From assembly GCF_003286085.1 (NCBI RefSeq), contig NW_020825288.1:9796001-9860000 (forward strand): a stretch of DNA of 64,000 bases. The letters run 5' to 3'. The first letter of the stretch is position 1, and each line of letters starts with the position of its first letter. Below the pieces are notes generated by a model, which was not told the origin of the DNA, did not search any database, and saw only the letters and a program-made list of their open reading frames with translations. The position numbers and the translations under genes are program-made. The stretch is from Drosophila persimilis (taxonomy: Eukaryota > Arthropoda > Insecta > Diptera > Drosophilidae). Below, piece after piece: positions 29,188 through 43,600 of this stretch.

Positions 29188-29211
29188 GGGGGGGGGATCG
29201 GGGTTTGGGGG
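29188..29211 (+). other. Potential G-quadruplex
   Basis: A run of nine G (29188-29196), then four G (29200-29203) and five G (29207-29211), separated by ATC and TTT. With the first run folding as two tracts this gives four tracts of four G with loops of 1, 3 and 3 bases, an ideal intramolecular quadruplex pattern. Confidence 0.5.
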
Positions 29212-30037
29212 CTGTTGGTGACTCTTCGTCGCGCATCCGCAAAATCAATGTTAAGCTTGTAACGTGCAAAAGTTAATGCCACAGTCCAGCCCATGCCGGC
29301 AATAACGGCGGACAAAAACCGACCACACGGGGCCAACCAGAAGCGAAACTAAAAAGCCAAAGCGGAAAATGGCTCCAAACACACACAGATACAAACGGAC
29401 ACATGCAAAAATAAAAGCGAAACATGTCAGAGTATTCTGGTGGCGACTACAAGATACCCTGCACGCAGCTGCCTCAGAGGAGATGCCAAGAAGGGCTAAA
29501 GGAACCAATCGATCGGCAGATACAAGAAGCTTGTTGATTGTAAATTCACGCCTTTATATCTAGATAATACATCGTCCAAATGAATAGGTCATAAACATCT
29601 TGCTTTGCCTGTTATACCCTGGAACTTTTGCAATAATTTAAAAAAATAAACGGCGCGCCCTCCGCCCCGAATATAATCAACGAGACGTAAAAACGCTGCC
29701 ATATTTAATATGAAATTTATCTGTGTCTGCGTGAGTGTCCAACTAAAAGACCACTAAGCGCAAGAAAAACAATGAAACCAAAATTATAAATGCAAAAACG
29801 ATGCTCAGAACGCCATGAAAACCAAACGAAAATCGAAAAACGAAACTGACTATGAATAGATATTGCCTCTATATATACATATGTATCTATATCTATTTTT
29901 GTGGCCCAGAATAAGGGACTCGAGGAGAACAAATACTCGTATACTAGTATGTATATATATTTTGCAGAATTTTGGCTATTGTTGCATTTCTGTTGTCATT
30001 TTTAAGCCAATTTCCGTTCATTTTGACGCTTCCGGTG

Positions 30038-30060
30038 CACACACACACACACACACACAC
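30038..30060. repeat. CA dinucleotide microsatellite
   Basis: Pure (CA)n run of 23 bp within the intron. Confidence 0.9.
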
Positions 30061-32230
30061 GCGTTGATGTATGTATGCATTAAATGAAGTTTTCTTTTTT
30101 GGGTTTGGTCTGGCTTTTGACTTTTTGGTTTTTGGTTTTCGTCTGTGGCTGCTGCTGCCGCTGCTGTTGTATGCCACACGCCAGCGAGCCAAGAGCTTTG
30201 ATCTAACCAGAGCACTGCACATGCAACGGAACCAAAACTGAGGAAGCCACCAATTCAAACCTACAGAGCTGTCAATTTTTTAGAAACATAAATTACATTT
30301 TAGCCGAAATAGCAAAGCCACTTGTCCATTTTTTGAACACTTGCTAGAACGTCAGCAAAATGCCCCAAGAATTTAAATATATATTTTTACCATATTGTCT
30401 CTTGATTCCAACAATAACCTACATTCCAAAAGATAAACATTTTGCCCTAGGAATAACACATCCAATTGCACTTGTTCATTTTATGACATGCAATCGCATT
30501 CGAAAGCCAAGTTGGAGCCAATTGCAAAAAGGCAACTAATCTCCCACATCAGCTTCCATGTTGCACTCATCTTATCAGCGCTCCCAGCTTTGATTAATGC
30601 CAGCAGATCGTGGAGCTAATCCAAGCAATGAACGGCATCATTAAGCAAAAACAGAAATACTTTCAAAATACAAAAACAGAGAGCAGAAGTTCGTAGCTCA
30701 TCAGCAAATGGAAGCAAATAAAATCGATTGCAGCTACTTTTTTCGAACAGCAACAAATAACCCAATGCCAAACCATACAAATTCGACAACAATATGTTCC
30801 ACAGACAACTATGACTAAATGCAATTTATTTTACACGATTGCACTTAATAAAATCTACTAAATTCTAACAAATAACAAATAAGCTGTTGGAGTTAGAGGG
30901 ACGACGTCGATGTCGAGGGTTAAATGATTTGAAGTGGTGCAGAAAATAGTTTAATTGTTTTGCTACAAGTCTGGCAAGCCACAGCATTAACGTGTGCAAT
31001 GTTCTCCCATATTTGTTTAAGTTCCTGCCAAATTTTAATAATAATTTTCCAGAAATACGTGTATTTTCACAGCAATTTAAATTTTTTTTAAAGCTCATCT
31101 GTGGATCCGCGAAAAAATTCCATCGTGCACACAGATCCATATACAATAGTATTTACTGCTTTACGAGGTCTACATCCCCCGCTTGGGGCAATGCAAATAG
31201 AGGGCGGAGGGAGCGGTTCGACAAGAGGTCATGTTCTAGGCACAAACAGAGCAGGGCAGGGAACGTTTGTTCATATTTTGCGTCTCGTTTTCGCCGACAG
31301 TCATCGATGACAGTTGCTGGCCAATGTCCACATGGCCAACGAATTGCATAGGTCGCTGAAAACGGCAATATGCGTGTGGGCCCAAAGGGGGGGTCGGACA
31401 AACAGTTGTCACACTGTTTGCCGGATAACCGTTATTATATCGTACTCTCCGCAAGTTTGTGTGTGTGTGGCACAGTGTGTACGTTTTCCTGGTCCCGTTT
31501 GAGCCTCGCCTCGAATGCATTTGACATTATGACAACGCATCATCGAGCAGAACTGGTATGGGGGGAGGGGAGCCGTTTAATTCTCGACTTCCCCTAGCCT
31601 TATGACCCATATATCCCGGGACATGCCCCCCTCATCACCGTTCGCTGACCAGGGCGACTTTTTAATAAGCTCGATTTGGTGCGTTTTAATTAAAAATTGC
31701 GGGCTCCTAGGTTCCTGGCTCTAGCTCAGTACCGGTCCAGATGTTTGTATGCCGGAACAGAATTAAAGAAATTTCATTATTCCGTCCAGTCCGGCCAGGG
31801 CACACAAAACTGTTGCTGTTGTTTGCTAGAGCCAATATTTGCATTGGTCCAACGCCCAGATACTGGGAGCGGAGACACGCATATGAAAGGTTTATTATAC
31901 CTTTTTTGTGTGAAAGTTTCTCAAATTAAAAGCCAAAGCGCAGCATATGCAGGTCACATTGTTGGATATTTACATAATGGCAGAGCAGGAGAATATTAAT
32001 AATGGAAATGAGCTGCAGCTGGAATATAATCGCATCGCATTTTATTGAGAAAATCGCGCAATAAAAAAGCACTTTGGTAAAACAGCACAAAAACGAGCAG
32101 TTCTCCGTGCCAGAGGAAGGTGCAAAAAGTTTATTAATTTTGGCAGCGAGCCGAAATCGTTCCCTACTTATGGACATACAAAGAAGCAGACACACAAGAA
32201 AGGATGCCTTGCTTTATGAACCGAAGCGCA

Positions 32231-32411
32231 GATACCCTTTCTGAGCTACCATGCATCTACGAAAAAGGATCTAGCTCGTCTAAGCTCAATTTTTAATGAT
32301 ATTGTTTGAAATTCTTAAGAAATAGAATTTTTATTCCAAAAACCATTGGACTGGTTGCTCCTACATCAGTAAACAAAAGGAAGGAATCATAATAACCTTT
32401 CAGAGGGTATA
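32231..32411. repeat. Short block with inverted ATACCC/GGGTAT ends
   Basis: GATACCCTTTCTG at 32231 faces CCTTTCAGAGGGTATAG ending at 32411; the ends pair imperfectly. Interior is AT-rich and non-coding. Same general type as the blocks at 1000-1202 and 3436-3679. Confidence 0.35.
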
Positions 32412-33131
32412 GAACATACTATATTGTATGTATAGAGAGAGAGAGTGGGGTGGGAGAGCGAACCAAGCAGCCCTAGAGCTTTCCCTCTTACTCTCCGCAC
32501 ATGTTCCACAAATATTATTGCCCTGTATTTCATTTTTATGTTGACTTTTGTCTCACTTCTTCGACAACAATTCCGTGAAAAAAATGTTTATTTGGCGTGT
32601 TGCAGCAACACAAATAATTGTCGAGCAGCATGTTGCAAGTGTATACATGTGTACATGTGTGTGTTAGCGTTTTGTGGTTGTTATTTACGACCCGATCCTA
32701 AGCAACTAGTATAAATATTAAGTATACGTAACATTGTCACGTCAGAATCTAATGAAAAACTGTGGTAGACTATGCCGCTCTGCTCTCGATTTATGCTGAT
32801 GGAAAACTTTAAACGATAAAGCATCGATAAAAACAAAACGTTATCCCATCCCAACCCGCCTCTCGCTGCCCGCTCATCTCTCCCCGTGCAACACATTCAA
32901 ATGGTAACAGCTGGGCGGACAAGGCAGCCTCTATGCATATATCGGGCTTTCTATGTCGTATATATGGCATGTCTGTCTATGCTATGTCTCTATGCAGTTC
33001 ATGGCTGTAGAAAAAGAGGCTTTCGACGGAAAAGGCTGCTCCTGCAGCTTTTTATATCGCCTGCATGGCTGTGTCCATGTGCGCGTAAAGTCCATTAACA
33101 TGAAAGGCAAACAAACAGGAGTCCATACCCG

Positions 33132-33183
33132 TCCCATCCCATCCCATCCCATCCCCTACCCTCCCATCCCATCCCATCCCATC
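33132..33183. repeat. CATCC pentanucleotide array
   Basis: Tandem CCCAT units, interrupted once by CCCTACCCTC. The minus strand reads as repeated GGGAT and could form a G-quadruplex. A shorter similar array lies near 49198-49215. Confidence 0.8.
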
Positions 33184-33567
33184 GCACACTTTTGGACACT
33201 CCATAAACAACGATCCATCGCTGAAAAAAGTCCAACACTAAACAAACCCCAACTAAATTCCCACCGTATTTTGCATCTGAAAAAGTTTGTCAGGAGCGAG
33301 AAGTTTGAGCCGCAATGTTATATGTTTGGGAGAGGGAAGCCCCAAGGAAAGCAGTAACCGAACCCATATCATATTAATTGAAGCATCCCAAGGGGAAATG
33401 CAATGTAATAAAATATTTTCCAACCACAGATTTGATTATTAATTGCAATTCCGGTCTGGTAAGCGGGGAAAACAATGCCAAACCTTAAGACTTGATTAAA
33501 TAGAAGATACAATATAATTTTCTTACAGAAACTTATCTTTTACTCACCTCCTCTCTCTCTCTTGCAG

Positions 33568-33618
33568 GAGTCGTATTTGATTGGAGACGAAGGAGCACTG
33601 AAGGAGCAGAGCAGAAAG
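33568..33618 (+). other. Probable 5' UTR exon 3 of Mur89F
   Basis: The acceptor is excellent: TCACCTCCTCTCTCTCTCTT then GCAG ending at 33567. The donor AAAG|GTAAGA (33619) is near perfect. The exon is 51 nt with no ATG. It is open in its first frame (ESYLIGDEGALKEQSRK), so a short coding exon of an unseen isoform is possible, but no upstream start exists in the chain. A leader exon is preferred. Confidence 0.5.
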
Positions 33619-36600
33619 GTAAGAGCTGGCTAATTGAATGGTTGCAAACAAATAGCAAATAGCTGGACATCCAGACAATTATTGTTGGTAGCGTTGGTGA
33701 GGTCACGCCTTTAAGCCAATCAACTAAATCAACAGAACGCATACGCCATGTATGCCCGACACACACAGGGAATTGGACCAGGACTAGACTAGGACATGTT
33801 TGACCCATCACGAAAATTCAAGGCTTAAAATCTATACAAATAACGGGATTGGACAGGGGGCAGGGGCCACCGACAATTATTACTCGTATGGGAAATGTTT
33901 TTCGAGGCAGGGCCCGCCCTGGCGGGTGGCGGAGCAGGACTTTCATTGAATACAATGGCATTAGCAGCAATAACAAAGATGCGCACACAATCGAGCAAAT
34001 ATTTAGTAGAGGGAAATAATTTCTAATAGGTTTTCCTTCCAATTGAAATCGGATATTATGTGCTCGTGTGATTGTGATTGTATTTGCGCACTATTTGGGC
34101 AGAATTAAACAGAGGCCTGGTCACAAAACTACAGGCAAATATTTGTTCTGCCTCTCCGGCCGACTGTGGTTTGCCCAGAAGTTTTTAATTAAAACGCCAG
34201 TACGAGACTATGCCAGAGATGGAGCTGGTTAAGCGATTTCCCAATAATAAAGAGTTCATTGTTTTCCCATTAAATTGGGGCCAGCTCCTTAAGCCAGCTC
34301 CAGAGACTGGAGACTGCTCTCAATCATTAGTTATGCAAAACACATAGCAACATGTACGCCGGACCCGTCTCCGGCACCGGCTCCGGCATCGTCTTGGAGC
34401 GTACTAATTTCCAATGGCTGAGAAAGCCGGAGAGAACCAAAAATTAAACAAACAAAGATGGAAAGAAACTTGAAGTTTGCTTTGGCAACTAAGAAATTAA
34501 GCTGTTGTTACAACTAAGAAAACTGGTCTAATCCCCGGAAAAAAAAGATTGTGAGCAAATATTCCGAGATACACTACGCTTCTTCAGCTCCAAGAAACAT
34601 TGACACACAGATACTCGTACGGTTCTGTAGATTCAGGTGCGTGTGTGTTTATTTCACACCTGAAGTGTGATGAAAATATGACAACAGAAGCACAGCACAT
34701 CCCACGAACAGAAGGCAGCAGAGTGAAAATTCTGCTCCACACTTGAACGTGTGACTGTGGGCCATTCGTGCTTGAAGAGTTTTCTCTAGTTCTACACAAA
34801 CAAAACATAACTCGGAGCTCTTCGTCGCCTTTACACATTGCTTTCCAGTTTTTGCAGCACGAACTAGTCTACGAGTCCTTGCCATCATCATCATTATCAT
34901 CATCATCGCCAGCGTCATCGTCATTCTAGTCGCTTGTCATCGATATTGTTTCCACTTCCTCACGAAGACTTTGATTGAAAATGCAAATTGCAAATACTAG
35001 TTGGGAAGTATTCAGAATTAGGTCGGGGTTACATTTGGTTAGGTTTTCGCTCATTTAATAATATTTAGATGTACCCATCTCTCGCACACGAATGGAATCT
35101 GCGCCTCCTTCAGCATGATAATCAACTTAATCGACAGGATTCCATTGCAGACCTCCACATTTCTGGCAAGTCAGCAGACTTTACTCAACTTTGACCCCCT
35201 CTTTTTCCCCTCCCAAACACATTCATAACCATTTGGTCCAACATCCAGGAAGGGCTGTGAGTATACCTGTGCAATAAAGGAAGAATGTTCATTTAATGCT
35301 GTGTGAGGGTAAATATTTTTATGGCCTTGACAAATCAGTTTTTGCTGGTATTTTTTATAATAAGCGGCATGACAAAACGCCAAGAACCACTCTTACCCCG
35401 GCCCGAGCACAAAAAGTCAATTGATTGGGGAGATGAAATTCCTTTGGGCTGGGGTAGAAGTTTGATGGCAAAAAATAGAAGCCGTGCAAAATTCATACAC
35501 GACCGGGATTGATTTTGGGCACGACAAAAAGCCAGTCGGGACCATATATACACACAAGGATCTATATATATATCTCTGGGTATATATCAAACACACTCAT
35601 GTGAGGACAAAGAAAAGAGCAAATTCGGCTTGCTTTTGTGCGCTGCCTTCCTGTTGCGACAACGACACGGCATTTATAAAAATCATACGCACTGTTGTAC
35701 CAGCAGCACACAGGGGAAAAATGTTTGAACGACAGAAGCAAAGGCAGAAGAAAATGGCAATATATTCTTATGGCTTGTCAGGCAACATGTTCGCGAACGA
35801 TTCTCGCATACATAATGTCAATTTTCGACAAAAACTGTCACCTCTTTGGCTCATAAAAACGTTGGACTCTATTCCCCCGCCTAAAATCAGACTCTTTCTG
35901 TTCCGTTCAATTTCGGCACTAAATCAGATAGAATCCCCATCATTAACAGAGACCTAGTCCACTTGACTGTTGTGCGACCAACTGTGAAAGATTCGCCCAG
36001 TTAAACAAATTACTTGGACATTGTCTGGGCTCTGATTTGGCCAGCATCGGTACGGGTACGGTGCGACCAGTTCCAAAACTCAAATGCTTGGCATTAAAAG
36101 CCAATTTATATGCCTGTCGTGGGCGCATTGGGGGAAAGTCGGGTAAGCAATGAACAAATCTTGTGTCAAAAGAAACTCATTCGAAACCAAATGTTAATCG
36201 AATGAAACAATGCATAATGTATGACATTAAAATAGAAGTAGAACTCTGATTTTTAATAAAAGAACTGCCAGAGTTAGATGCTAAGGGAAGCTATGACTAT
36301 GGATAAAAGTAAATATATAAAATCTTTAAAATGTTTTCAGCTTTTTGGCAGTCAATATTGATGAGAGTCTAGGAATTTGTCGATGAAAATGAACCAAAGC
36401 TTGTTAAAACCTATTCATTTGTAACTTAAAACCAAATGCGCACATCTGAATGTCCGTCTGCTCTGAATTGTGTCAAAAACAGACTTCTTTAACCACAACT
36501 ATTTTCAATATATATTGATGAGTTATAGAGCTGTCACAGGCAACAGAAAATGCGATTCGAATACAAGAAAAACAACCATAAAACACTAAATTCTGGTGGC

Positions 36601-38462
36601 GTGAGAAAATCATATAAAATACCTGCTCAACATTGAAGGAAGTTGTCATTCGGCAACACTTCCGAGCACACACACATGAGACACGAAAAACTCCAAAATG
36701 ACAATTGGAGGGGCGTGCGTGGAGGCGTGTCCTCAGACAAGTCTTTCAATTGCTGCCGGAAAAACTTTTGGCCAATTTAAAAAGGCAAAACGAGCGATGG
36801 ACGAGCAACAGAGTGAAAAGTAAACCTTGAAAAAGATCAGGTATTAGTCACGCCCTGACAGATTCCGGCCAAGTTAGTTGGAGTGGCTTGCATGCAGACT
36901 CAGAGAGAATGGATCCCTCGTCACTTGGCAACGGAGCAATTGGAGCATTCGAGACTGCCTGTCAATCAGGGACAACAGCAGCATCGGCAAACAAACCAAC
37001 TAATTGGTTGAAATGCAGAGCAGAGCAGGCGGAAAGCAGAAACGAAAATTGGGGGCTGCCAAAAAGTTTTACGCTTATTAAACAAAAAACAAAACAAAAA
37101 AAAACAAAGCCAACTGATGTAAAAAATGGTGTTGAGAAATTCATGATTCATTAGCAAAGTCAGTCCTTGTGGGGACCGGCACAAGTGGGTAACTTTTTAG
37201 CCAAGTCTATTGCACCGACTCCGACTGGCAACCAGGGCCTTGGCTAATTTAAATTCTTTTGGCGCCGTCGCCCTCAAAGATGCCGCAGCTACCAGAGACG
37301 CAGACGCCCCGACGCCCCGACGAGGTCCTATTAGGAGTAGTCGGGCATGACAGCTCCTTAAGCGCCTGAGTGATTGACATCAAAAAGGTCTAGGCAGCAG
37401 CTTTAGCCCGGTATATGTCTGTGGATGTATTGGAGATATAATTAAAATTTCGCATCATTAGGAATTTCTACATTTGCCTGAACTTTTGGCCAAAGTTTAA
37501 GCTGAATGAGCGAGCACTTTTCCATATTCATTTCAAAACTGTTTTATTGAATGAATAAAGAAAACATAGGAGTACTTTAAAATCCCTCAAAAGAGAACTT
37601 TCCCAGGTCCACTAATGATTCCGAAGATCAGACGCATTTCCCGTGGGTTGCCGGGGACAACGACAGCGCTCGACACTCGCTCAAAGTTCATTTAATGGAA
37701 ATGGAAATGAAAACAAAATGCTAACAATCTATTAGGTTGTCCTGGGCAACAGCAAGGGCTGTGCATTCTCCACAGTTGGGCAATCAAATCTTGTGTGAAA
37801 TGAAAGCGGATATGCCAGACCAGACCCATCTAGCCATCTCCAGCTCCAGCTCTGACAGCCGTCTTAAGCAACTGCCTTACAAATCTCACTAAATGCCAAG
37901 ACAAAAGTAAATGAAATTGCACTAAATCTAAAGGGAATTTGTCTTCAAAAAATTTCAACCTTTTGGCCCTAGGCGGAACTGGGTCTTAAGTTCGGGTCTG
38001 GGATGGGTAGCAGTAGCATCAAAAAGGTACGAACAGGCACAGGCATAGGCCAAAGTGATAAACCGTTTCCACTGGCATTGCATATAAATCTGCTACAAAG
38101 TTGCGTCTGCCACGGCGGCACGGACAGCTCCAAATCGTGCCGGATTTGTCACGCCAAATCGTTGGAAATGCTTTTGCCTTGTTTATGCGTCTCTCCCCCA
38201 CGGAACCCACTCCTATTTTAGTCAAATTTCGCAAAACAGCAACAAGAACAACATTACAACGATAGTAGAAGAAGCAGCAGCGTGTCTCTCTGACTGTGTC
38301 GTAAATCTTTGAGTAGCTTATCTCCTCCAACAAAACTGTGCGCTTTTTTAATTCGCCGGGAAATATATGCAAAACGGAGCCAGAGAAATCAAGAAGAAAA
38401 AATGCTACCAAGTTTAGAGCAAATCAAGAAGAAACAAGATATAAAGAAAGGTCAAACCTTTG

Positions 38463-38628
38463 CATACCCTTACAAGGTCCGTTCGCTAATAATATTTGTA
38501 CATGCATACAGTTCCTAGGATAGCCACATATAAAATAGAGATCCGACTTTTATTATAAACAGACGGAAAAAAAAGAGATCTATTACAAACAGTTCCGACA
38601 GCTCATAATATCCTTCGGCAGGGTATGG
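38463..38628. repeat. Short block with CATACCC/GGGTATG inverted ends
   Basis: CATACCCTTACAAGG at 38463 faces TTCGGCAGGGTATGG ending about 38628, with AT-rich non-coding DNA between. Ends match for about seven bases only; grouped with the other ATACCC-ended blocks. Confidence 0.35.
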
Positions 38629-41316
38629 AAATGGTTTCAACTGTAGAGGGAAAATGTTAAATGCTTATTTAAAACGAGGCACATGTTCGACCAGCTGAGA
38701 GGAGAGGATATATTTTTGTTGGTTTTTTGCAGAAGTCGGGATAACAAATGACTCACACAACTCGCAAAAGATGAGTCTGAAAATTAGGTTAGCAAAGACA
38801 ATGTTTCTCTTTTGGGTTCTGGGGTACTTCTTTGACCAAACATTCAGATCAAACTTTAAGCCGCTTTACATCCGACAAACCAGCAAAACAAAGGGCGAAA
38901 GGCAAGCGAAGGACCCGCCCCAATTCCGAGCTCGTGGCCCATTTATCATAAAATGCCAACACAATGCTACAACCGATGAGGAGACGGAGACAAACCCGAA
39001 ATCAAAGATTATGTCCTCAGCTTGATAAACGAGATGCTCCCACCGAGCATTCTGTTGTTGTGGCATTAACACCTCAGCGGATCCCAAAACAAATTGGTTC
39101 ATTGAAGGGACACAGACATCATCAAAGTCAGTCAACTAATTTGCAATTGTTTTAGTTGGCAATTAGGATATCAGCAGATATAGAGGGAGGGGTGGAACAA
39201 AAAAAAAATAACAAACAAATCGGCACCCAAGATAATTTGATAAATTTGATGAGGCTTTGATGTGCCAAAAATAATTGCATGCAAATTTATTTTAATGCAT
39301 ATTTACCCGCGTAATTGCTGCAAATTTACGTTTCATTTAATCGCCATTCTAGGAGGGACCAAATCACAGACCAGATCCCAAAACAGACGAAAAGAAAAAC
39401 AAGAAAATTAAACGATATATCAGAAGTCGAAGCTGGAAATACCCTCATTAATGTAAAACCAGTCTAAAACGTTCTCTGCCTTGAGACTTTAATTAGTGTC
39501 TCATCAAACTTTTCATCTACTATTCCACTGCGAGAAGTGTCTCCATAAAAAGCATATACCCGATTCCGCTGCTGGTGTCCTTTGGGCAGTCAAATGGCGA
39601 CCGTGAAAAAGCGGCAAACAGATTATAACTCCCAACTGACATTTGGGGACTTTATTATTTGGCCATTGAAAAATGCGAGACTTTCCGTGGCTGGGATGTG
39701 CTGGTGGTTGCTGGTGGTGGTGGTTCGGGGGACCCAAGTGGATTTTAATTTTTCAAAGTTAAACAGCGTCGACGACCCTTTTTTTTTTTTGAGCCTGCTC
39801 GCTTGACTGGACACAGCGGAAGGGTGGATGTCGGATGGCGGACAGTGGACTCGCCCTGGTCTGGGCCATGTTTGTATAAATGTCGACGGGATTTGGCCAT
39901 GCAGCGTTTTATTGTTCACCTTTTGCGACTGCGACTGATTGATCCCTTGGGTGGCTCGGCACGCCCCGATACTGTTGGCGTTTTGGCGCTGTGAGTGGGA
40001 CTGGGGCTGTGTGTAATTAATTTTGCTTTTGCTTTTTGATTTGTGATTTGTGCACGGCAAAGAGCGGACGAAAAACCATCAAATTGTCACGTAATTATAT
40101 TTACGTTAATGATGTTTCGACCCGGCCACCGAAAAGTCAATTAATATTTTGGTGAATGAACAACAATTTAGATTGTTGTGTCGCTGGCGGACGGACTTTA
40201 ATTAAAATGCTTTGGCCACAATTTGAATGCATGCTGTGATTTTTAATTTTCATTGAAGTCGTGACACTCGACTTTTGTTCTGTCTTTCCGACTCTGCTCT
40301 CCCCCTCGGCTCCATCTTCATCATTATGAGCGTATAAGTACATATATTTGTTTTGTGTTTTTTGTGGCACGCGACTTTAAGATATCCAGATCTGTCTGAT
40401 AATGGCTTTAAAATGGTCGTTAAATTATATGTAAGTGGCTGTTAATCGTTTTTATTTCTCAAGCCAAACTTGATTTTTGCCAGTGTCTGACCGACTACTG
40501 GACAAGTCATTAAATGCAAATTTCCAGACCAGCTGGGGTATCCCCATGCTGGCTCCAACAAACAGGGGTGAATCATTGTTGCACGTACCGCTAATAAATT
40601 CAATTAACAAGTCTACAAGTCTTTGGCCATAAATGGCCAAGAGATAAGCTAAGATCCAATCCTCCGAGGAACCATTTCATTTCGAAAACATGCAGCCATC
40701 TACTGGCATTACGAATTTCCCATTTGAAAGTGCTATGGCATTCTTCTGTCTTGTTCGAGAGCTGCCAAGACGACTGCCCGCCGATTCTGTACCTAGGTAC
40801 GTGCTGAACCCTTTCACACTAGTGACGACTAGTGACCCGTCTGCTCACGTGCTGCATATTCATGTCAGGGCTCGACTTGACATGAGCGGAGCTGGGGCTA
40901 GGGCTGACGGTGGCCCTACCTCGGAGGTAGGCAAAAACTACATTGCTTCAGTATGAATTACTATTAATGGCGTGCAGTATAAATTGAATTTCATTACATG
41001 ACGACGTCAATTAAAAGCATGTAAAACTCAATCGGCAGTGACGTTTTTAAATGCAGCCAGGCCATCAGACATCCATCGGAGACAGGGCCCGAAGCCAGGG
41101 CCAAAACCTGGGCAGACATGGCAGGCAGCGGACGGACGGGAGAAGAGCATTGACGTTGGCTTAATGAGTCGGCAAATGGCTGATAAAAATGCACAGTGAA
41201 TATGAAAATCGCTGGCGCTGACACTCGTGACGTTGTGACATGGCGCAAAGTTCTCGAAACTGACAGGAAACATTGATAAAAGTGCCAACTGACATTGCGT
41301 AATGATGATGCGCCTG

Positions 41317-41352
41317 CTCTCTCTCTCTCTCTCTCACTCTCTCACTCTCTCT
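41317..41352. repeat. CT-rich (GAGA-factor type) tract
   Basis: 36 bp of nearly pure CT dinucleotides, interrupted by two CA steps. On the minus strand it is a run of GAGAG elements of the kind bound by GAGA factor, so it may be both a microsatellite and a regulatory site. Confidence 0.8.
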
Positions 41353-43094
41353 ATCTGTCCCCGCCTTAATAGCCAGCTCATTAAACCAACCAGGCGGGCA
41401 GGCGGAAGTCTCACAACCAAAAAATGTATGAAAAATCATACAAATAAAATAAACAAAAAAATGATTCAACATATATCATGCATAAAGTGAAAGTTTTTTA
41501 ATCAAACTTACTGCCTGTCATATTTCGCATTCGAAAATATTAAAAATCTAATTAAAACTTAAACAGAATTTTACTGTTTTATGTATGTATGCACATACAT
41601 ACACCTACGCACTCTCTAAAGATATATTTTTGCAGTAAAAATTCGTTGAAGCTGAAAGCCCATTAACAATTATGACTTTCCTTTGCCGCCGAAGTAGTTG
41701 AAACTTAAAAGGAAGAGCGCTCTGCCATTGACGCAGGCCTTCCGTCTGGGGGGGCCCTCCCCCCGCCCCCTCTCAGCTTTGTTATAAGTCGCCGACAGTT
41801 TTGTACGGCAGCCGCCTAGCTACCCTTATCCCCCAACGCATAGCAACGTTGATGATGCTGCAACAGGAGCAGCAGCAGCAGCAACAGCAAAAAAGAAGCT
41901 GCAGCAACATCAGCTAGGCGATGGCGATGGCAAAGGCAAAGTCGAAGGCGACTTTGCTTCATTTTCAGTTTTGCTTTTTTAAGTTTTTAATTCTTTGAAT
42001 CTTAATGACTTCTCGTAATAAGTTTTCATTTATCATAATTTCTTGGGTTAATAGAATCTTTGCCGCCGCTTTATGTGTATGGCTTCTATAATGCAACTGT
42101 ATCTGGAATGACAGTGGGTTACATTGGGGTACAGTCATGCCAAAGTTAGTTTATTTTGATTGATAGTAGGGATAGGGGGGATAGGTTCATGAACTATGTA
42201 TAATTTCTGAGAAGAATAAATTTGATAAAGTTTGCCAGTTAGAAAAAATCCTTGTACTATGAATTCCCCAAGCAGTCATGCAATCATCTCTTGGTTAACA
42301 AATAATCATATAAACCAACTTATTGGACACCAAATCAATATCCAGAAACTTCATACATACACTTGGCCAACAACTTTTATCCACTGTGCCCGCCCGGCCG
42401 GGACTTGCTCGTAGTAGAAACTTTTGTCGAAAAAAAAATATAAGAAAATAACAGAAAACTATAATTATGAAGTTGACACAAAGTCAGCCAGTGGAGCAGG
42501 AGCAGAAAAAGCGGCAGCAACAGCCAGTAAAAACGCAGACGACAATAATGACTGGGAGGACATTTGGCCAAGATGAGAGAGTGGAATTGGATAGGGGCAG
42601 GGAAACGGGACTATGTCGAGTCGTTGGCAGCCATGAATTCTATCAGAGAGGAAGCGAAGCACTAGAAATGCATAAAAGTCGGACTACATAAAGCGAGCGC
42701 AGCAGGACCACAGCTGACGTTTATGTGGAATGTCAGTGCGGGCTTAAGGCAAACTTACCAAGACAGAGACAGAGACAGAGGCGTTCAAGCCGCGACAGGA
42801 AAGTGGACCGAGTCGGAGTCAGAGTCGGAGTCACCGTCTTAGAAGTGGCTTCAGACCCAGTCCTCGAGCAGAACTGAGTACTTGGCTTCTCGCTGCGGTG
42901 GTTGTGGCTAATCATAAATTCAAAAGCGGCAAAAGTGCAACAGTAGTAACAATTAACTTATTAAATGGGCTTTGGGTGCGAGGGCGAGCCAATGGAAGAT
43001 AATGGCCCCCAGCTAAGGAAAGTGCTCTAGCTGACAAAGGATGTGAGCATGGAAATTGTGGAAATGAAACCGAACGAGGCGTGAAGATGCCTCC

Positions 43095-43096
43095 CA

Positions 43097-43120
<24 letters not shown>
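43095..43120. repeat. CAG trinucleotide array
   Basis: About eight CAG/CAA units in intronic DNA, 470 bp upstream of the first coding exon of Mur89F. Not within an exon I can support. Confidence 0.85.
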
Positions 43121-43128
<8 letters not shown>

Positions 43129-43566
43129 AGGCACATGGAAAAAGTGAGCAGCATCGGCGCGGAATGAAACAAGGGAACATTTCCTCATGCATTGCACCTT
43201 CCTGCTCGCTTTTGCTGGCTTCCTGCTCGACGGGGTAATTCATTTTACTACGGCAGCCAGCAGCTAGCAGCCAGCACCAGAGAGGGGACCCGACCCCCAT
43301 GGTATCTCTCTGATTACTTGAGACTTTTGCTAATTAGCGAAATTGATTTGAATTTTATGGCGCGCAAAATTGCCTCGACTGAACGATGGGTGGGTAGAGA
43401 CTATAATTGAAACTAAATGCCGTGCATTAAATTCACTCGAAGCTCTTAAAAAATCAAACGGCTCGGCTGGCGGAAGGAGGCAACGCCCCACGCAGTACAG
43501 GGACTGCCAGCGAATTTCCAGCAAATATCTCAACACTTCTACCATTTCTCGCCACTCTCTTTGCAG

Positions 43567-43600
43567 TTGTTGTGACATTTTTTTGGCAAAGCAAAACGCA
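43567..43600 (+). other. 5' UTR part of the first coding exon of Mur89F
   Basis: A good acceptor (CGCCACTCTCTTTGCAG ending at 43566) precedes 34 nt without ATG, running directly into the start codon at 43601. It shows that transcription begins upstream, consistent with a split leader. Confidence 0.65.

Larger units (their letters stand above)
26275..33567 (+). other. Probable Mur89F leader intron 2
   Basis: 7.3 kb without a supported gene. It contains a G-quadruplex-type tract (29188-29211), a CA run (30038-30060), a GGGACT-type hexanucleotide array (about 28174-28200), a GAGA tract (32434-32445), a CATCC array (33132-33183) and an inverted-end block (32231-32411). Confidence 0.4.
33619..43566 (+). 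other. Probable Mur89F leader intron 3
   Basis: 10 kb without a supported gene. Contents: inverted-end block (38463-38628), a palindromic octamer cluster (39271-39320), a CT/GAGA tract (41317-41352), CAG-rich arrays (41868-41889, 43095-43120), and a G7/C-rich fold-back near 41748-41770. Confidence 0.4.
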